Positions 43,344 through 52,241 of a stretch of DNA of 57,468 bases are shown here, in pieces. The translations under genes and the position numbers were made by a program. This stretch comes from Ignavibacteriota bacterium (GTDB taxonomy: Bacteria > Bacteroidota > Ignavibacteria > UBA10030): contig PMZI01000040.1 in assembly GCA_003170475.1 (NCBI GenBank), forward strand, positions 1 through 57,468. Reading direction: 5' to 3'. Within the stretch, counting starts at the first letter, position 1. Each line of letters opens with the position of its first letter. The notes beneath the pieces were generated by a model that did no database searches, was not told the DNA's origin, and saw only the letters and a program-made list of their open reading frames with translations.

Positions 43344-44585
43344 CTAGTCCAAAAAATGCACAAAAAGCCCATCTCGCAGCTTTGGTTCGAACCAGGTGGA
43401 TTTGGGAGGCATGATCTTGCCGGCGTCGGCAATGGCGATGAGTTCGTGAATCGACGTTGGAAACATGCTAAATGCAGCTTTCATCTGACCGGAGTCAACA
43501 CGCTTCTCAAGTTCACCCATGCCGCGTATTCCGCCGATGAAGTCAATCCTCTTGTCCGTTCGGGGATCTTTGATTCCCAGGATAGGATTCAATATGTGAT
43601 TCTGAAGGATTGCGACATCGAGACGCTCCACCGGATCGCTCCTCTTCAGGAGATCATCCGCAGCCGTGAGCACATACCACGATTTCTCGAGGTACAAACC
43701 GAACTCGCCTTTCTTTGAAAGTCTTGGGCGGCCCTGAATGGACCGGACAGAAAAGTCCGCCTTGAGCTTGTTGACAAATTCCGTCGAGGAGAGGCCATTC
43801 AAATCTTTCACCCCTCTGTTGTAATCAAGAACCCTCAACTGGCTTGCCGGAAAACAGACTGCCAGGAAGAAGTTGTACTCCTCGTCTCCCCGATGCCCAG
43901 AATTTGCAAGTTTTCTTTCGCGTCCCACAATTCCCGCGGCAGCGGAACGGTGGTGCCCATCTGCGACATACAAATGAGGAGTTGCCGCAAAGAGCTGCTG
44001 AAGTTTCTGAATCGTAGACTTGTCCTTCACGACCCACGATTGGTGCCGTACACCGTCTGCTGCGACGTGGTCGTTCTCCGGAGGAGTGCTGACGACCTTT
44101 GACACGATGGCGTTGATCTCGGTATTATCCGGGTAGGTGAGGAAGATGGGACCGGAATGCGAGTTTGTTACGCGGACGTGATTGCAGCGATCTTCCTCTT
44201 TGTCCTTCCGCGTGAGCTCATGCTTCTTGATCGTATCGTTCCAGTATTCTTCCACCGATGCGCATCCGACAATGCCGTACTGAGTCCGCCCCTCCATGGT
44301 TTGAGCGTACACATAGAGAAAGGGTTCAGGATCTTGAACAAGCACATTCTGGTCGATGAGCTTCTGGAGATTTTCTTTTCCCTTTGCGTACACTGTTGGA
44401 TCGTGCACATCCGTTCCCGGATCGAGGTCGATCTCCGGTTTCCCGACGTGGAGAAACGAGAGCGGATGTCCTTTGACTTCCTCCCGCGCTTCGTCCGAGT
44501 TCAACACATCGTACGGTTTTGACGCGACTTCTCTTGCGAACTCGGGCTTTGGGCGAAACGCTTTGAACGGACGTACAGTCGACAT
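43344..44585 (-). CDS. DUF1015 family protein (serine-locus associated)
   Basis: A 413-residue protein with DUF1015 motifs: ASKPYDVLNSDEAREEV, YVYAQTMEGRTQYGIVG, LYVADGHHRSAAA and DFIGGIRGMGELE. Biochemical role unknown, but the family is encoded beside serA and serC in many bacteria and archaea, as it is here, so a link to serine metabolism is likely. I chose the ATG at 44585, preceded by AAGGAG at 12-13 bases, over 44615. Repeat element B separates it from serA upstream. Confidence 0.88.
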   Translation of the reverse strand: MSTVRPFKAFRPKPEFAREVASKPYDVLNSDEAREEVKGHPLSFLHVGKPEIDLDPGTDVHDPTVYAKGKENLQKLIDQNVLVQDPEPFLYVYAQTMEGRTQYGIVGCASVEEYWNDTIKKHELTRKDKEEDRCNHVRVTNSHSGPIFLTYPDNTEINAIVSKVVSTPPENDHVAADGVRHQSWVVKDKSTIQKLQQLFAATPHLYVADGHHRSAAAGIVGRERKLANSGHRGDEEYNFFLAVCFPASQLRVLDYNRGVKDLNGLSSTEFVNKLKADFSVRSIQGRPRLSKKGEFGLYLEKSWYVLTAADDLLKRSDPVERLDVAILQNHILNPILGIKDPRTDKRIDFIGGIRGMGELEKRVDSGQMKAAFSMFPTSIHELIAIADAGKIMPPKSTWFEPKLRDGLFVHFLD

Positions 44586-44611
44586 GCGGTCTTGGTACTC
44601 CTTACTAGAAG

Positions 44612-44780
44612 TCATTCAAAAATGTCACGCAAAGTCGCCAAGCCGCAAAGAGAAATAAGAAACTCATTAACAAAATCGTATTTCCGCGACTTTGCGCCCG
44701 CCTGCCGCAGTGAGTTCTACAGGGCGGGCAGGTCTTTGCGTGAGACGATTTTCTTTCCCCAGAGTGTTTTGAGATAAGTT
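44612..44780. repeat. REP-like element B, abutting the serA stop codon
   Basis: 169 bases with the same ends as element A: GTCATTCAAAAATGTCACGC at one end and TTTCTTTCCCCA...GTTTTGAGAT at the other, directly beside the serA TAG. Its middle carries a GCCCGCCTGCC / GGGCGGGCAGG hairpin that element A lacks. Confidence 0.75.
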
Positions 44781-45701
44781 CTAGTGAAATGCTTCCGGGT
44801 TAAAAGCCTTTACTACTTTTTGGGCGATCTCGATTCCCACGCGCTCTTGTCCCTCAACCGTCGACCCGCCGATATGCGGCGAGACGCTGACCCGCGGATG
44901 ATTGATGAGGGCCTTCTGGGCATCTGTGGGGGGCTCGTTCGTGAACACATCGATTCCCACGCCGCCAACTTTGCCGCTTTCGAGCGCTTCGAGCAACGCA
45001 ACTTCATCGACCACTCCGCCGCGAGCGCAGTTAACGATGATAACACCCTTCTTCATCATTTCGAATTCTTTTCGCCCGATCGCCGGACCGCCCTTTTTAT
45101 CGGCAGGAATATGCAAGGTGATGAAGTCGGATTCGGCGAGCAACTTCTCCCGTGTTGTGATTCGCACAACGAAATCCATCAGCGTGAAGGGCGGATCGTA
45201 CGCCATAACGTTCATGCCGAGGCCGAGAGCGCGTCGCGCTGTTTCCTTGCCAATGTTCCCGAATCCCATGACGCCGAGTGTTTTCCCGAACAGTTCAACG
45301 CCTTTGGAGTACTCCTTCTTCGGCCACTTCCCGGCCATCATTTCCATCTTGCTGATGTGCAGGAATCGACTGAGAGCAAACATATGACCGATGGCGAGTT
45401 CGGCAACGGAGATCGCGGATGCTCCCGGCGTGTTCAGCACGAGGAGTTTCTTTGCTTTGGCGGCCTCAACATCGATGTTGTCCAATCCAACTCCCCCTCG
45501 GGCGATGACTTTCAGATTCTTCCCCGCCTCGATTACTTCTTTGGTTACCTTGGTAGCCGAGCGGACGATGATCGAGTCGTACTTTCCAATATTGGCGAGG
45601 AGTTCTTCCGGTGTGTACTTCACCTGGTCAACATCATGACCCGCATCGAGCATGATTTTTGCGCCTTCCGGCGATATACCGTCTGTTACGAGTATCTTCA
45701 T
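44781..45701 (-). CDS. serA: D-3-phosphoglycerate dehydrogenase (short form)
   Basis: A 306-residue NAD-dependent dehydrogenase: GVGLDNIDVEAA, the Rossmann motif LGVMGFGNIGKETARRA, NCARGGVVDEVALLEAL (catalytic Arg region) and SPHIGGSTVEGQ (catalytic His). It makes 3-phosphohydroxypyruvate, the first step of serine synthesis. There is no C-terminal ACT domain, so it is probably not feedback-inhibited by serine in the usual way. AGGAGG precedes the ATG. Divergent from serC and followed by DUF1015. Confidence 0.93.
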   Translation of the reverse strand: MKILVTDGISPEGAKIMLDAGHDVDQVKYTPEELLANIGKYDSIIVRSATKVTKEVIEAGKNLKVIARGGVGLDNIDVEAAKAKKLLVLNTPGASAISVAELAIGHMFALSRFLHISKMEMMAGKWPKKEYSKGVELFGKTLGVMGFGNIGKETARRALGLGMNVMAYDPPFTLMDFVVRITTREKLLAESDFITLHIPADKKGGPAIGRKEFEMMKKGVIIVNCARGGVVDEVALLEALESGKVGGVGIDVFTNEPPTDAQKALINHPRVSVSPHIGGSTVEGQERVGIEIAQKVVKAFNPEAFH

Positions 45702-46019
45702 GACAGCCTCCTACAGGAAAACAATATTCGGATGGGAGATGAAGTTTCGGATGGGTTGCATCCGTTTTTCGAAATTCCTCCGCATCTCTTCATTTTATGG
45801 ACGAAACGTAAGAAAATTCTGAGCAAGTCACAACTGGAGAAACCCCTTGCCCAGGGAGGCAGATTCCTGATTTCGGAAACAACGGCGGCATCCAACGTTG
45901 TGATGTTGAGGAATTTGGGCGATCTCTCTCTTTCACTTCGATGCTCGATGAAATGAAAAATTTGTATATTGGCCGTGTACTATTCGATGCTCATTATCAA
46001 ATGACAAAGGAGACTTGCA
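45702..46019. promoter_or_regulatory. Divergent serA/serC promoter region
   Basis: 318 bases between two divergent starts, containing no gene. An AT-rich segment (AAAAATTTGTATATTGGC, about 45957-45974) 45-60 bases before serC is the best candidate for its promoter. Confidence 0.4.
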
Positions 46020-47108
46020 ATGCCAAATCGAGCACACAATTTCAATCCGGGTCCCGCCGTTCTTCCTGTCACGGTGCTCGAGGAATCACGGGATGCCGTA
46101 GCGAGCCTTGGTTCTCTCGGAATGTCCATTCTCGAAATCAGTCACCGCTCCAAGGACTTCGAAGCCATTATTCAGGATGCAGAGAAGGATGCGCTCGGTT
46201 TGATGGGCCTCTCCGCGCAGGACTATGCGGTGATATTCGTTGGGGGAGGAGCAAGTTTACAGTTCGCCATGGTTCCGATGAACTTCATGCAGACGAAGGC
46301 CGACTATATCGTCACAGGAGAATGGGCAACGAAAGCTGCGAAGGAAGCGAAACTGTTTGGCGCTGTGAACGAAGCCGCGAGTTCGAAGGACAAGAACTTC
46401 AACTATCTGCCGAAGCGTTTCAACTTCTCGCCCGACGCGGACTACGTCCACATCACGACGAATAACACGATCTACGGTACGGAATGGAAATCAGTCCCCG
46501 ATGTCGGCAGCGTGCCGCTGATTGCCGATATGTCGTCCGACATGTTTGGCATGAAACGAGACTGGAGCAAGTACAGCCTTATCTATGCCGGAGCGCAAAA
46601 GAATCTCGGACCCGCCGGCGTTACGATGATCGTCATCAAGCGTGCTTATGTCGAAACCAAAGCAAAGCAACAGGTTCCATCGATGCTCAAATACAAAACA
46701 CATGTCGACGGAGCGTCGTTGTATAACACCCCGCCGGTCTTCGCCATCTTTGTCGTCGGAAGAACCCTGAAGTGGATTCTCAAAGAAGGGGGGCTCGAAG
46801 CAGTCGAAGCCCGCAATCAGAAGAAAGCGAAGATGATCTATGATGTGATCGATGCGCATACCGGTTTCTACAAAGGCTCGGTGAGCGACAAGGCCGATCG
46901 GTCCATTATGAACCTGACGTGGAACTTGCCGACACCTGAACTCGAAGAAAAGTTTGTGGCAGAAGCAAAGAAGATGCAGCTGGTTGGTCTGAAAGGACAT
47001 CGGTCGGTTGGCGGAGTCCGGTCTTCACAATACAACGCCTGCCCGGTTGAATCGGTCGAAGCCCTGGCGAAGTTCATGGAAGAGTTCTACGCGGCGAACA
47101 AGCCGTAG
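46020..47108 (+). CDS. serC: Phosphoserine aminotransferase
   Basis: A 362-residue class V PLP aminotransferase. FNPGPAVLP opens the fold, ISHRSKDF and GGGASLQFAMVPMN bind phosphate, and the PLP Lys lies in YAGAQKNLGPAG. GLKGHRSVGGVRSSQYNA closes the active site. It makes phosphoserine from 3-phosphohydroxypyruvate and glutamate. AAAGGAGA 6 bases upstream supports the start. No serB phosphatase is in the window. Confidence 0.95.
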   Translation: MPNRAHNFNPGPAVLPVTVLEESRDAVASLGSLGMSILEISHRSKDFEAIIQDAEKDALGLMGLSAQDYAVIFVGGGASLQFAMVPMNFMQTKADYIVTGEWATKAAKEAKLFGAVNEAASSKDKNFNYLPKRFNFSPDADYVHITTNNTIYGTEWKSVPDVGSVPLIADMSSDMFGMKRDWSKYSLIYAGAQKNLGPAGVTMIVIKRAYVETKAKQQVPSMLKYKTHVDGASLYNTPPVFAIFVVGRTLKWILKEGGLEAVEARNQKKAKMIYDVIDAHTGFYKGSVSDKADRSIMNLTWNLPTPELEEKFVAEAKKMQLVGLKGHRSVGGVRSSQYNACPVESVEALAKFMEEFYAANKP

Positions 47109-47172
47109 CTTGCTCTAAGGTCAGCTTCAGCAGCCTTCAGCTTCGATGAGGGTGACCATCAACATGAAACGC

Positions 47173-47214
47173 AAAACCCCTTCTTGCACCGAGTGCATGG
47201 AAGGGGTTTTTGTT
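47173..47214. terminator. Terminator between serC and the zinc-ribbon gene
   Basis: AAAACCCCTTC and GAAGGGGTTTT pair over 11 bp, with a nested TGCAC-CGA-GTGCA stem, and T or A tracts on both sides; works for both convergent transcripts. Confidence 0.9.
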
Positions 47215-47239
47215 TTTGGATCAAGAGAGAGTCTAGTTG

Positions 47240-47434
47240 TCAGTGACCGTGTTCTGCGGCGTCCATGGATTCGGCGCCGGGGAGCTTTCCTGTCAGTTTC
47301 TGCGGCGAATGAATGAGAATGGGCAGACACTGGGGGCACATCCAGAGATTCCCGCCCATGATTTGCAGCGTAATGAGTGGGACAGCATCTTCGGTGCGCC
47401 TGCAGTTCAAACACTGTTTTGCTTCGACTGACAT
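47240..47434 (-). CDS. Small zinc-ribbon protein
   Basis: A 64-residue protein with CLNC (residues 8-11) and CPQC (33-36), which should form a zinc ribbon, followed by LPILIHSPQKLTGKLPGAES and an acidic/His end. GGGAG 5 bases before the ATG is a good ribosome-binding site. It begins 36 bases after the stop of the 606-residue protein gene and is probably co-transcribed with it. Function unknown. Confidence 0.75.
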   Translation of the reverse strand: MSVEAKQCLNCRRTEDAVPLITLQIMGGNLWMCPQCLPILIHSPQKLTGKLPGAESMDAAEHGH

Positions 47435-47470
47435 ACTACTCCCTGGAAAGGTCGATCTGAAAACTCTCCG

Positions 47471-49291
47471 TTACGCCTGGATGAGCACCGGCACGCCGGG
47501 GACAACAATGTCCATAAGTTCCTGCTCAAGCTCGAGCAACTGATTCCACATGATTTCACGGTACCGTTCAGTCTCCTGAGCGAGCTTCGGAACGAGGGAC
47601 TTGTAGTAGGTAATTCCATTCTGGAGATTTTCTTTGAACGTGTTGAAACGGTTCTGCTCCCGCGCTGTCAGGGAATCAAACCGGGTCTGGATTTCCTTCT
47701 TCAGGTAATCGATATAGAGCCGGAGTTCGTTGATGAACATGTTCGGTCTGTCTGTGGTCGTGATGAGCTGCATCCGGCCATAAATGTGTCCTACCATCTC
47801 CTCCAGCGAAACGATCTTCGAAAAGTACGCGAGGTTCGGACCGGGGCAAACCGCAACCGGGTGTTCGGAAGAACCGTTCATTCCACTATTAATGACCGCA
47901 GAAGCTGCAAGATCTTCGCACAGGCAGGATTTTTCAAGCAGTTTTCCAGTCGTCCGCTCTAACTCATCGGGCGTGAGATCCATACCCTGCAACTGCTTGA
48001 TCTTGAGTCGCTGGTATTGTGTCGAGGCAGTGCAGATTGGTTCCTTGGTGAACTCGGTATTACTGATGAGAAACTTCTTGGTGCAGGGACTTCCGGGTTT
48101 GCCGTCGAGCACGCGTCGCTTGACAAGCTGTTCGCTCGTTGTATCCCGAAGGTTATTGAACGGCACGCCGAGCGGCGAGACGTCGCTCAGGTAAAAATCC
48201 TCTCTCTTGGCTAACGCCAGCTTCTTTCTCGTTTCTTCGTCAACATTGGTCGCCTCGGGCACTAAAAGAAATGGCGATCCCCATCCCGTGCCGTCAACTT
48301 GGTAGTAGTCGATGAGGAATCTGTCCTCTTGCGTTGTACCGATGCCCCCCTGAACGGTGACGGAAACCTTGAGCGGTGATTCCGGCGGACGGACACCCCT
48401 CTCCTTCAAAGCAGCGCAGAAGAGTTCGTGGATCTCGCTGATGAGTTCCGATCTTTTTTCCTTGAAGACCTCGAGGATGGGTCCCAGCAGGTCACCTTCC
48501 GTTGCGAAGGCATGACCGCCGCAATTCAATCCCGATTCGATGCGATATTCAGATACCCAAATTCCCTTTTTTGCGAGTATCTTTCCCTGGATAATCGCTG
48601 AACGGTAATCGCTGACCTTCAGGGTTACCTTTTTTCGGAAATCGCCGTTTTCATCCGGGAGAAATTCGGTGAACTGTGCCATGTAGCTGAATAACCGTGA
48701 ATTCAGGCCCGCGGAAAGAACCACGGAGGAGTTAAGATCACTTTTTACGAATCCACGCAGTGACGAGAGAGCGTCTGAAAACTCTGCCGGAGGCTTTTCG
48801 TTATTCTTCCCCGGATGAAGGCGATCGATCTTCGTCATGATATTCACGTCGATGCTGCCCGCAACGATCTTTGCCCTCAGCTCCTTCTCAAGCGTTAGCT
48901 GTGTGGCTGCATCTTTTGCCTGTATCATCCGACGGTACATTGATTTCAGAGGGGACTGATCCGCCAGCATTTCAAAGTACTTTGCGATTTCACTCCCTTT
49001 CTCAAATGCAGACGCCTTCAACGATTCTATTTGCTCATGCACAATCCGATGAAGGAGATTGAGATATTCCGTGATTCTCCGAGCACGATAATCCTGATCG
49101 TTCGATGTTATCGGTTCATATGTCTCGCCTCGGGAGACGACATACTGCTTCCGCATTTGCTCGATCAAGACATCGTCGACGATCGAGATCACGGAGGAAA
49201 TCCCAAATCGGGCGACTTTGACCGGGGTATCAATCGAGAAAGCCAGTCCCATCACTGGAATGTGAAACGTATGAACTTTGTTCTCTTCCAT
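47471..49291 (-). CDS. Conserved 606-residue Cys-rich protein, possible FMN TIM-barrel enzyme
   Basis: No function recognised. Visible: an opening resembling a beta/alpha barrel strand (DTPVKVARFGISSVISIVDD), YRIESGLNCGGHAFATEGD (Cys257), VTVQGGIGTTQEDRFL and DGTGWGSPFLLVPEATNVD. These glycine-rich loops look like the phosphate-binding loops of FMN barrels such as nitronate monooxygenases or glutamate synthase (inference). Cys403, 420, 456, 458 and 482 could hold an Fe-S cluster (SPCTKK, EPICTAS, SCLCEDL, AVCPGPN). The last 100 residues are helical. No signal peptide; cytoplasmic. A zinc-ribbon gene follows. Related sequences appear to be uncharacterised proteins of Bacteroidota-like lineages (from memory). 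Confidence 0.85.
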   Translation of the reverse strand: MEENKVHTFHIPVMGLAFSIDTPVKVARFGISSVISIVDDVLIEQMRKQYVVSRGETYEPITSNDQDYRARRITEYLNLLHRIVHEQIESLKASAFEKGSEIAKYFEMLADQSPLKSMYRRMIQAKDAATQLTLEKELRAKIVAGSIDVNIMTKIDRLHPGKNNEKPPAEFSDALSSLRGFVKSDLNSSVVLSAGLNSRLFSYMAQFTEFLPDENGDFRKKVTLKVSDYRSAIIQGKILAKKGIWVSEYRIESGLNCGGHAFATEGDLLGPILEVFKEKRSELISEIHELFCAALKERGVRPPESPLKVSVTVQGGIGTTQEDRFLIDYYQVDGTGWGSPFLLVPEATNVDEETRKKLALAKREDFYLSDVSPLGVPFNNLRDTTSEQLVKRRVLDGKPGSPCTKKFLISNTEFTKEPICTASTQYQRLKIKQLQGMDLTPDELERTTGKLLEKSCLCEDLAASAVINSGMNGSSEHPVAVCPGPNLAYFSKIVSLEEMVGHIYGRMQLITTTDRPNMFINELRLYIDYLKKEIQTRFDSLTAREQNRFNTFKENLQNGITYYKSLVPKLAQETERYREIMWNQLLELEQELMDIVVPGVPVLIQA

Positions 49292-50054
49292 CGAGTACTC
49301 ACTTCAATATGGTTGATTCAGCGGCGAACACAAGAAATAACCGTCTCAGCGCAGGATGCCAAACTGCACAATCTGGATCTCTACGGTGCGGAATGCTCAA
49401 GCACAATGTTCAAGGACGGTGAAGCGGAAACTCGTGTTGAAGGCCAAGATCAACTCTGGAGAGGGGGGAGTCTCAGTACATCCAGAGGGTGGAGCCAGGA
49501 GTTGTTCTTCTGTCAATCACTTCTAATATAATGTGGCGAAAAAAAAGGAAAAAGCAAAGGAGGAAGAGAATTAAAGGTCGCGTGACGCGCCATAGGATAG
49601 CCAGACGTATGATCCCATGCTCTCATCCCGGGTCATCTGGAGTGAATTGAGTTGGTTGCATGCAGGTTTTTAGGACATTTTCCGTGCTTTTGTGCGCATA
49701 TTGTATCTCCCCGATGAGATGGAAGAACCGCACTTCTTCGTCATCAGACACTGAAACTTATCATTTTGCATCGGCATCTAGTGATTGCAGTCAGGGTCGT
49801 CTCGTTTCTTCACGCAATGATTCTCTTCACCTGATCTCTAGAATCATCAAGGATTCCGAGTCATCCACTGTCATTTGACTACAAAAAAGACGGTGATGTT
49901 CATAAAAAGAGACATTATTGCCTGATTTCGTTCGATGAGTCAGCGAAAATCGCAGAGAAAGCGACTGAAAAGATCCGGCACAGCGCTTGTATCACCATCT
50001 GGTTACTGACAAAGATTATTCTAGAACAACTTTAGGCGAGAGGAGAGAGGGAAC
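49292..50054. other. Long intergenic stretch, no gene seen
   Basis: 763 bases between divergent genes. Frames here are short, Ser/Arg-rich and lack ribosome-binding sites. No clear repeat, tRNA or hairpin with T tail was found. The right 100 bases probably hold the promoter of the lipoprotein gene, whose GAGAGGAGAGAGGG leader is visible. Confidence 0.5.
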
Positions 50055-50540
50055 ATGAAATACTCAATCATTCTGGCAGGCTTGGCGATTTGCCTGCTGA
50101 GTACTGGCTGCATGTCGCCTTATTATGCACATCGGGAGCGACGACATGTCGTGCAAGAAGACACCTTGATGGGCCCGGCAATGACCGTCGATGATGTCAT
50201 CGCAATGACCAAAGACGGCGTCGGCGACGACGTTATTCTCGCTCAGATGAATGCGACACACACGTACTTCCGGCTTACCAGCAACGATATTCGTGATCTC
50301 AAGAAGAGCGGCGTGAGCGATAAGGTGATTCACGCGATGATCAAATCGGCGGATCAAGCGAAAACCTCGACACAATCACAGCAGGTTGCCTACTCTCCGT
50401 CTCCCGATTACTATTGGGGTGCCTATCCGTATTTCTATGATCCATGGTATTCTCCGATCTATTACGGGTTCTCGTACAGAGGAGGTTACCGTGGTGGATT
50501 TGGCGGATGGCACGGTGGAGGATTCCGGGGTCACCGATGA
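50055..50540 (+). CDS. Lipoprotein with helical domain and Tyr/Gly-rich tail
   Basis: A 161-residue lipoprotein: lipobox LSTGC (Cys19), a helical domain of about 55 residues (TVDDVIAMTKDGVGDDVILA ... KKSGVSDKVIHAMIKS) with two similar halves, and a tail rich in Tyr, Gly and Trp (YWGAYPYFYDPWYSPIYYG, GGYRGGFGGWHGGGFRGHR). The helical domain recurs in exported proteins of this lineage; its role is unknown. The tail looks like a flexible, aromatic surface segment. Single gene with a terminator. Confidence 0.8.
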   Translation: MKYSIILAGLAICLLSTGCMSPYYAHRERRHVVQEDTLMGPAMTVDDVIAMTKDGVGDDVILAQMNATHTYFRLTSNDIRDLKKSGVSDKVIHAMIKSADQAKTSTQSQQVAYSPSPDYYWGAYPYFYDPWYSPIYYGFSYRGGYRGGFGGWHGGGFRGHR

Positions 50541-50561
50541 AATGAATAGTGGCTAGGACGT

Positions 50562-50600
50562 GCGAAGCCCTGACAACAATCAGGGCTTCGCTGCTTCAAC
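50562..50600 (+). terminator. Terminator after the lipoprotein gene
   Basis: GCGAAGCCCTGA-CAACAA-TCAGGGCTTCGC, a perfect 12-bp stem 20 bases after the stop; the T tail is poor. The rest of the gap 50541-50999 shows no gene. Confidence 0.75.
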
Positions 50601-50999
50601 ATTCGAGACCCACTCGATGTTCTTCATATCCCGAACACTATCAAGCAATAAAACAAGAAAAAGTAATCCTCATTGGGAACATTCCGAGGGTTCGATTCGT
50701 TATTATTTCATGGGTCATGTGCAGGATCAAGAACCCAATTCTTCTTTTCCTCATCTCACAAAGGAGCCACAGAGCCAACTCGAATTGATACGAACTCGTT
50801 CCAGAGATTTGCGTTCATCAAGAGCTCTGTGCGCTATCATTTCTTCCCGGCGTTTGTCAGTAGAATAACTGATTTCGAACGCCAATTTCCCAGATCGTAG
50901 GAATCTATTAGGCAGTGATATGCTCATTTCGACCGATGGCCGGGCCATGTTCTGACTGTATTCATCACCGAACAATCTCACACCAAGCAGGAGAGGTCT

Positions 51000-51416
51000 A
51001 TGGATCGTAAAGAATTCCTCGCTTCCCTCGGCATCGGCGCGGCATTCGTTGCCTATAGTTCTTGTCTAGAGGGATGCAATGTCGCAAACCCGGTGTCCTC
51101 TGCCCCCACGAATGTCGATTTCACACTCGACCTGACGGCCGCCGCAAACAATGCGCTTAAAACAAACGGGGGGTACGTCTACAATAATGGCATCATAGTA
51201 ACAAGGACGACGGCTGGGCAATATGTGGCTGTGTACAGCGTCTGTCCTCACGCCGGTGCAACGGTCCAGTACGATAGTAGAAACAATCGCTTCAACTGTC
51301 CGGCTCATGGGTCGAATTTTGGGACGGACGGATCATTGATCAATGGACCTGCGAACCAGGGGCTCACAAAATACAATACATCGCTCAACGGCACATCGCT
51401 GAGGGTCTACTCGTGA
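51000..51416 (+). CDS. Exported Rieske [2Fe-2S] protein
   Basis: A 138-residue protein. Cys82 and His84 (VCPHAG) and Cys100 and His103 (CPAHGS) are the Rieske cluster ligands. The N-terminus MDRKEFLASLGIGAAF resembles a Tat signal with Arg-Lys in place of Arg-Arg, which would fit export of a folded cluster protein; Cys22 or Cys26 could be lipidated. It is a small stand-alone Rieske protein, not a bc1/b6f subunit with its usual anchor. First gene of a probable operon with a His-rich membrane protein and a YceI protein. Confidence 0.9.
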   Translation: MDRKEFLASLGIGAAFVAYSSCLEGCNVANPVSSAPTNVDFTLDLTAAANNALKTNGGYVYNNGIIVTRTTAGQYVAVYSVCPHAGATVQYDSRNNRFNCPAHGSNFGTDGSLINGPANQGLTKYNTSLNGTSLRVYS

Positions 51417-51493
51417 TGTAGAAGAGGACAAGTGTCTGAGCAGCGCGCACACATGCTGTAGATTAAGAAATGTGATACCAGAGGAGGAAGGTT

Positions 51494-52228
51494 ATGAAAT
51501 ACATCGCAATGGTCGCCGTTCTCACTGTGCTGAGCATCCAGACAATGCTCGGGCAGGATGACCCGTTACCGCTCGTTCCAGAGGCGGCGCCACAATCGAA
51601 CCAAATGTTCATGCCTCAGCTTGACGTTCGGACTCAATTGGTGCTAGACCAGATATCCCGAGATCAGTTTCTTGCGCCTTCTGATTCTTTCCCTCGACCA
51701 ACAGCACGGAAGCTTTTGCCGAATAACATCAGTTGGATGGAAAAAGGCTTGTGGGGTGAGGACGGATTTCTCCGAACGAGTGGCATAGCGGCACCGCTAA
51801 CTCCCGAGTCTCGAACAAGCGAACTCAGCCTCCGAAGGGGTATGCTCGTCGCCCATCAGATCGGCGGGTTCGTGACTCTTGGATTGATGGCATCGGCCGC
51901 GTATGCCGGGCAAAAGATCATCGATGGGAACAGCGGGTATCGTCCCTATCACCAGGCGTTTGTCGCCGGGACGATTGCGACGTATTCTATCACCGGCTTG
52001 CTCTCGATTTTGTCACCGCCCCCTGTGATTCGGCGCGACGAATTCAGCACAACGACATTACACAAAACTCTGGCGTGGGTCCATGCTGCAGGGATGATCA
52101 TCACACCTATCCTTGGATCCATGATCGGTCGCCGATCATCAAGTACACAGAAAGAGCACATCCATCAGTTGTCGGGGTACATTACCTTGACGACATTTGC
52201 CGCATCCATGATTACGGTCACTTTCTGA
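51494..52228 (+). CDS. Membrane protein with four His-bearing helices (cytochrome b561-like?)
   Basis: A 244-residue protein: signal peptide (MKYIAMVAVLTVLSIQTMLG), about 90 exported residues, then four hydrophobic helices. His residues sit at helix ends or inside: His121, His153, His190, His197, His222 and His224 (for example LHKTLAWVHAAGMI and HIHQLSGYIT). Paired His in a four-helix bundle is the pattern of b-type heme proteins such as cytochrome b561; I infer, but cannot prove, heme binding. It lies between Rieske and YceI genes, which supports an electron-transfer role. Confidence 0.7.
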   Translation: MKYIAMVAVLTVLSIQTMLGQDDPLPLVPEAAPQSNQMFMPQLDVRTQLVLDQISRDQFLAPSDSFPRPTARKLLPNNISWMEKGLWGEDGFLRTSGIAAPLTPESRTSELSLRRGMLVAHQIGGFVTLGLMASAAYAGQKIIDGNSGYRPYHQAFVAGTIATYSITGLLSILSPPPVIRRDEFSTTTLHKTLAWVHAAGMIITPILGSMIGRRSSSTQKEHIHQLSGYITLTTFAASMITVTF

Positions 52229-52241
52229 ACGAGGAGCACTC

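Noticed and set aside
49660-49878. 72-codon plus-strand frame with a hydrophobic start
   Set aside because: No ribosome-binding site; Ser-rich remainder; no recognisable family.
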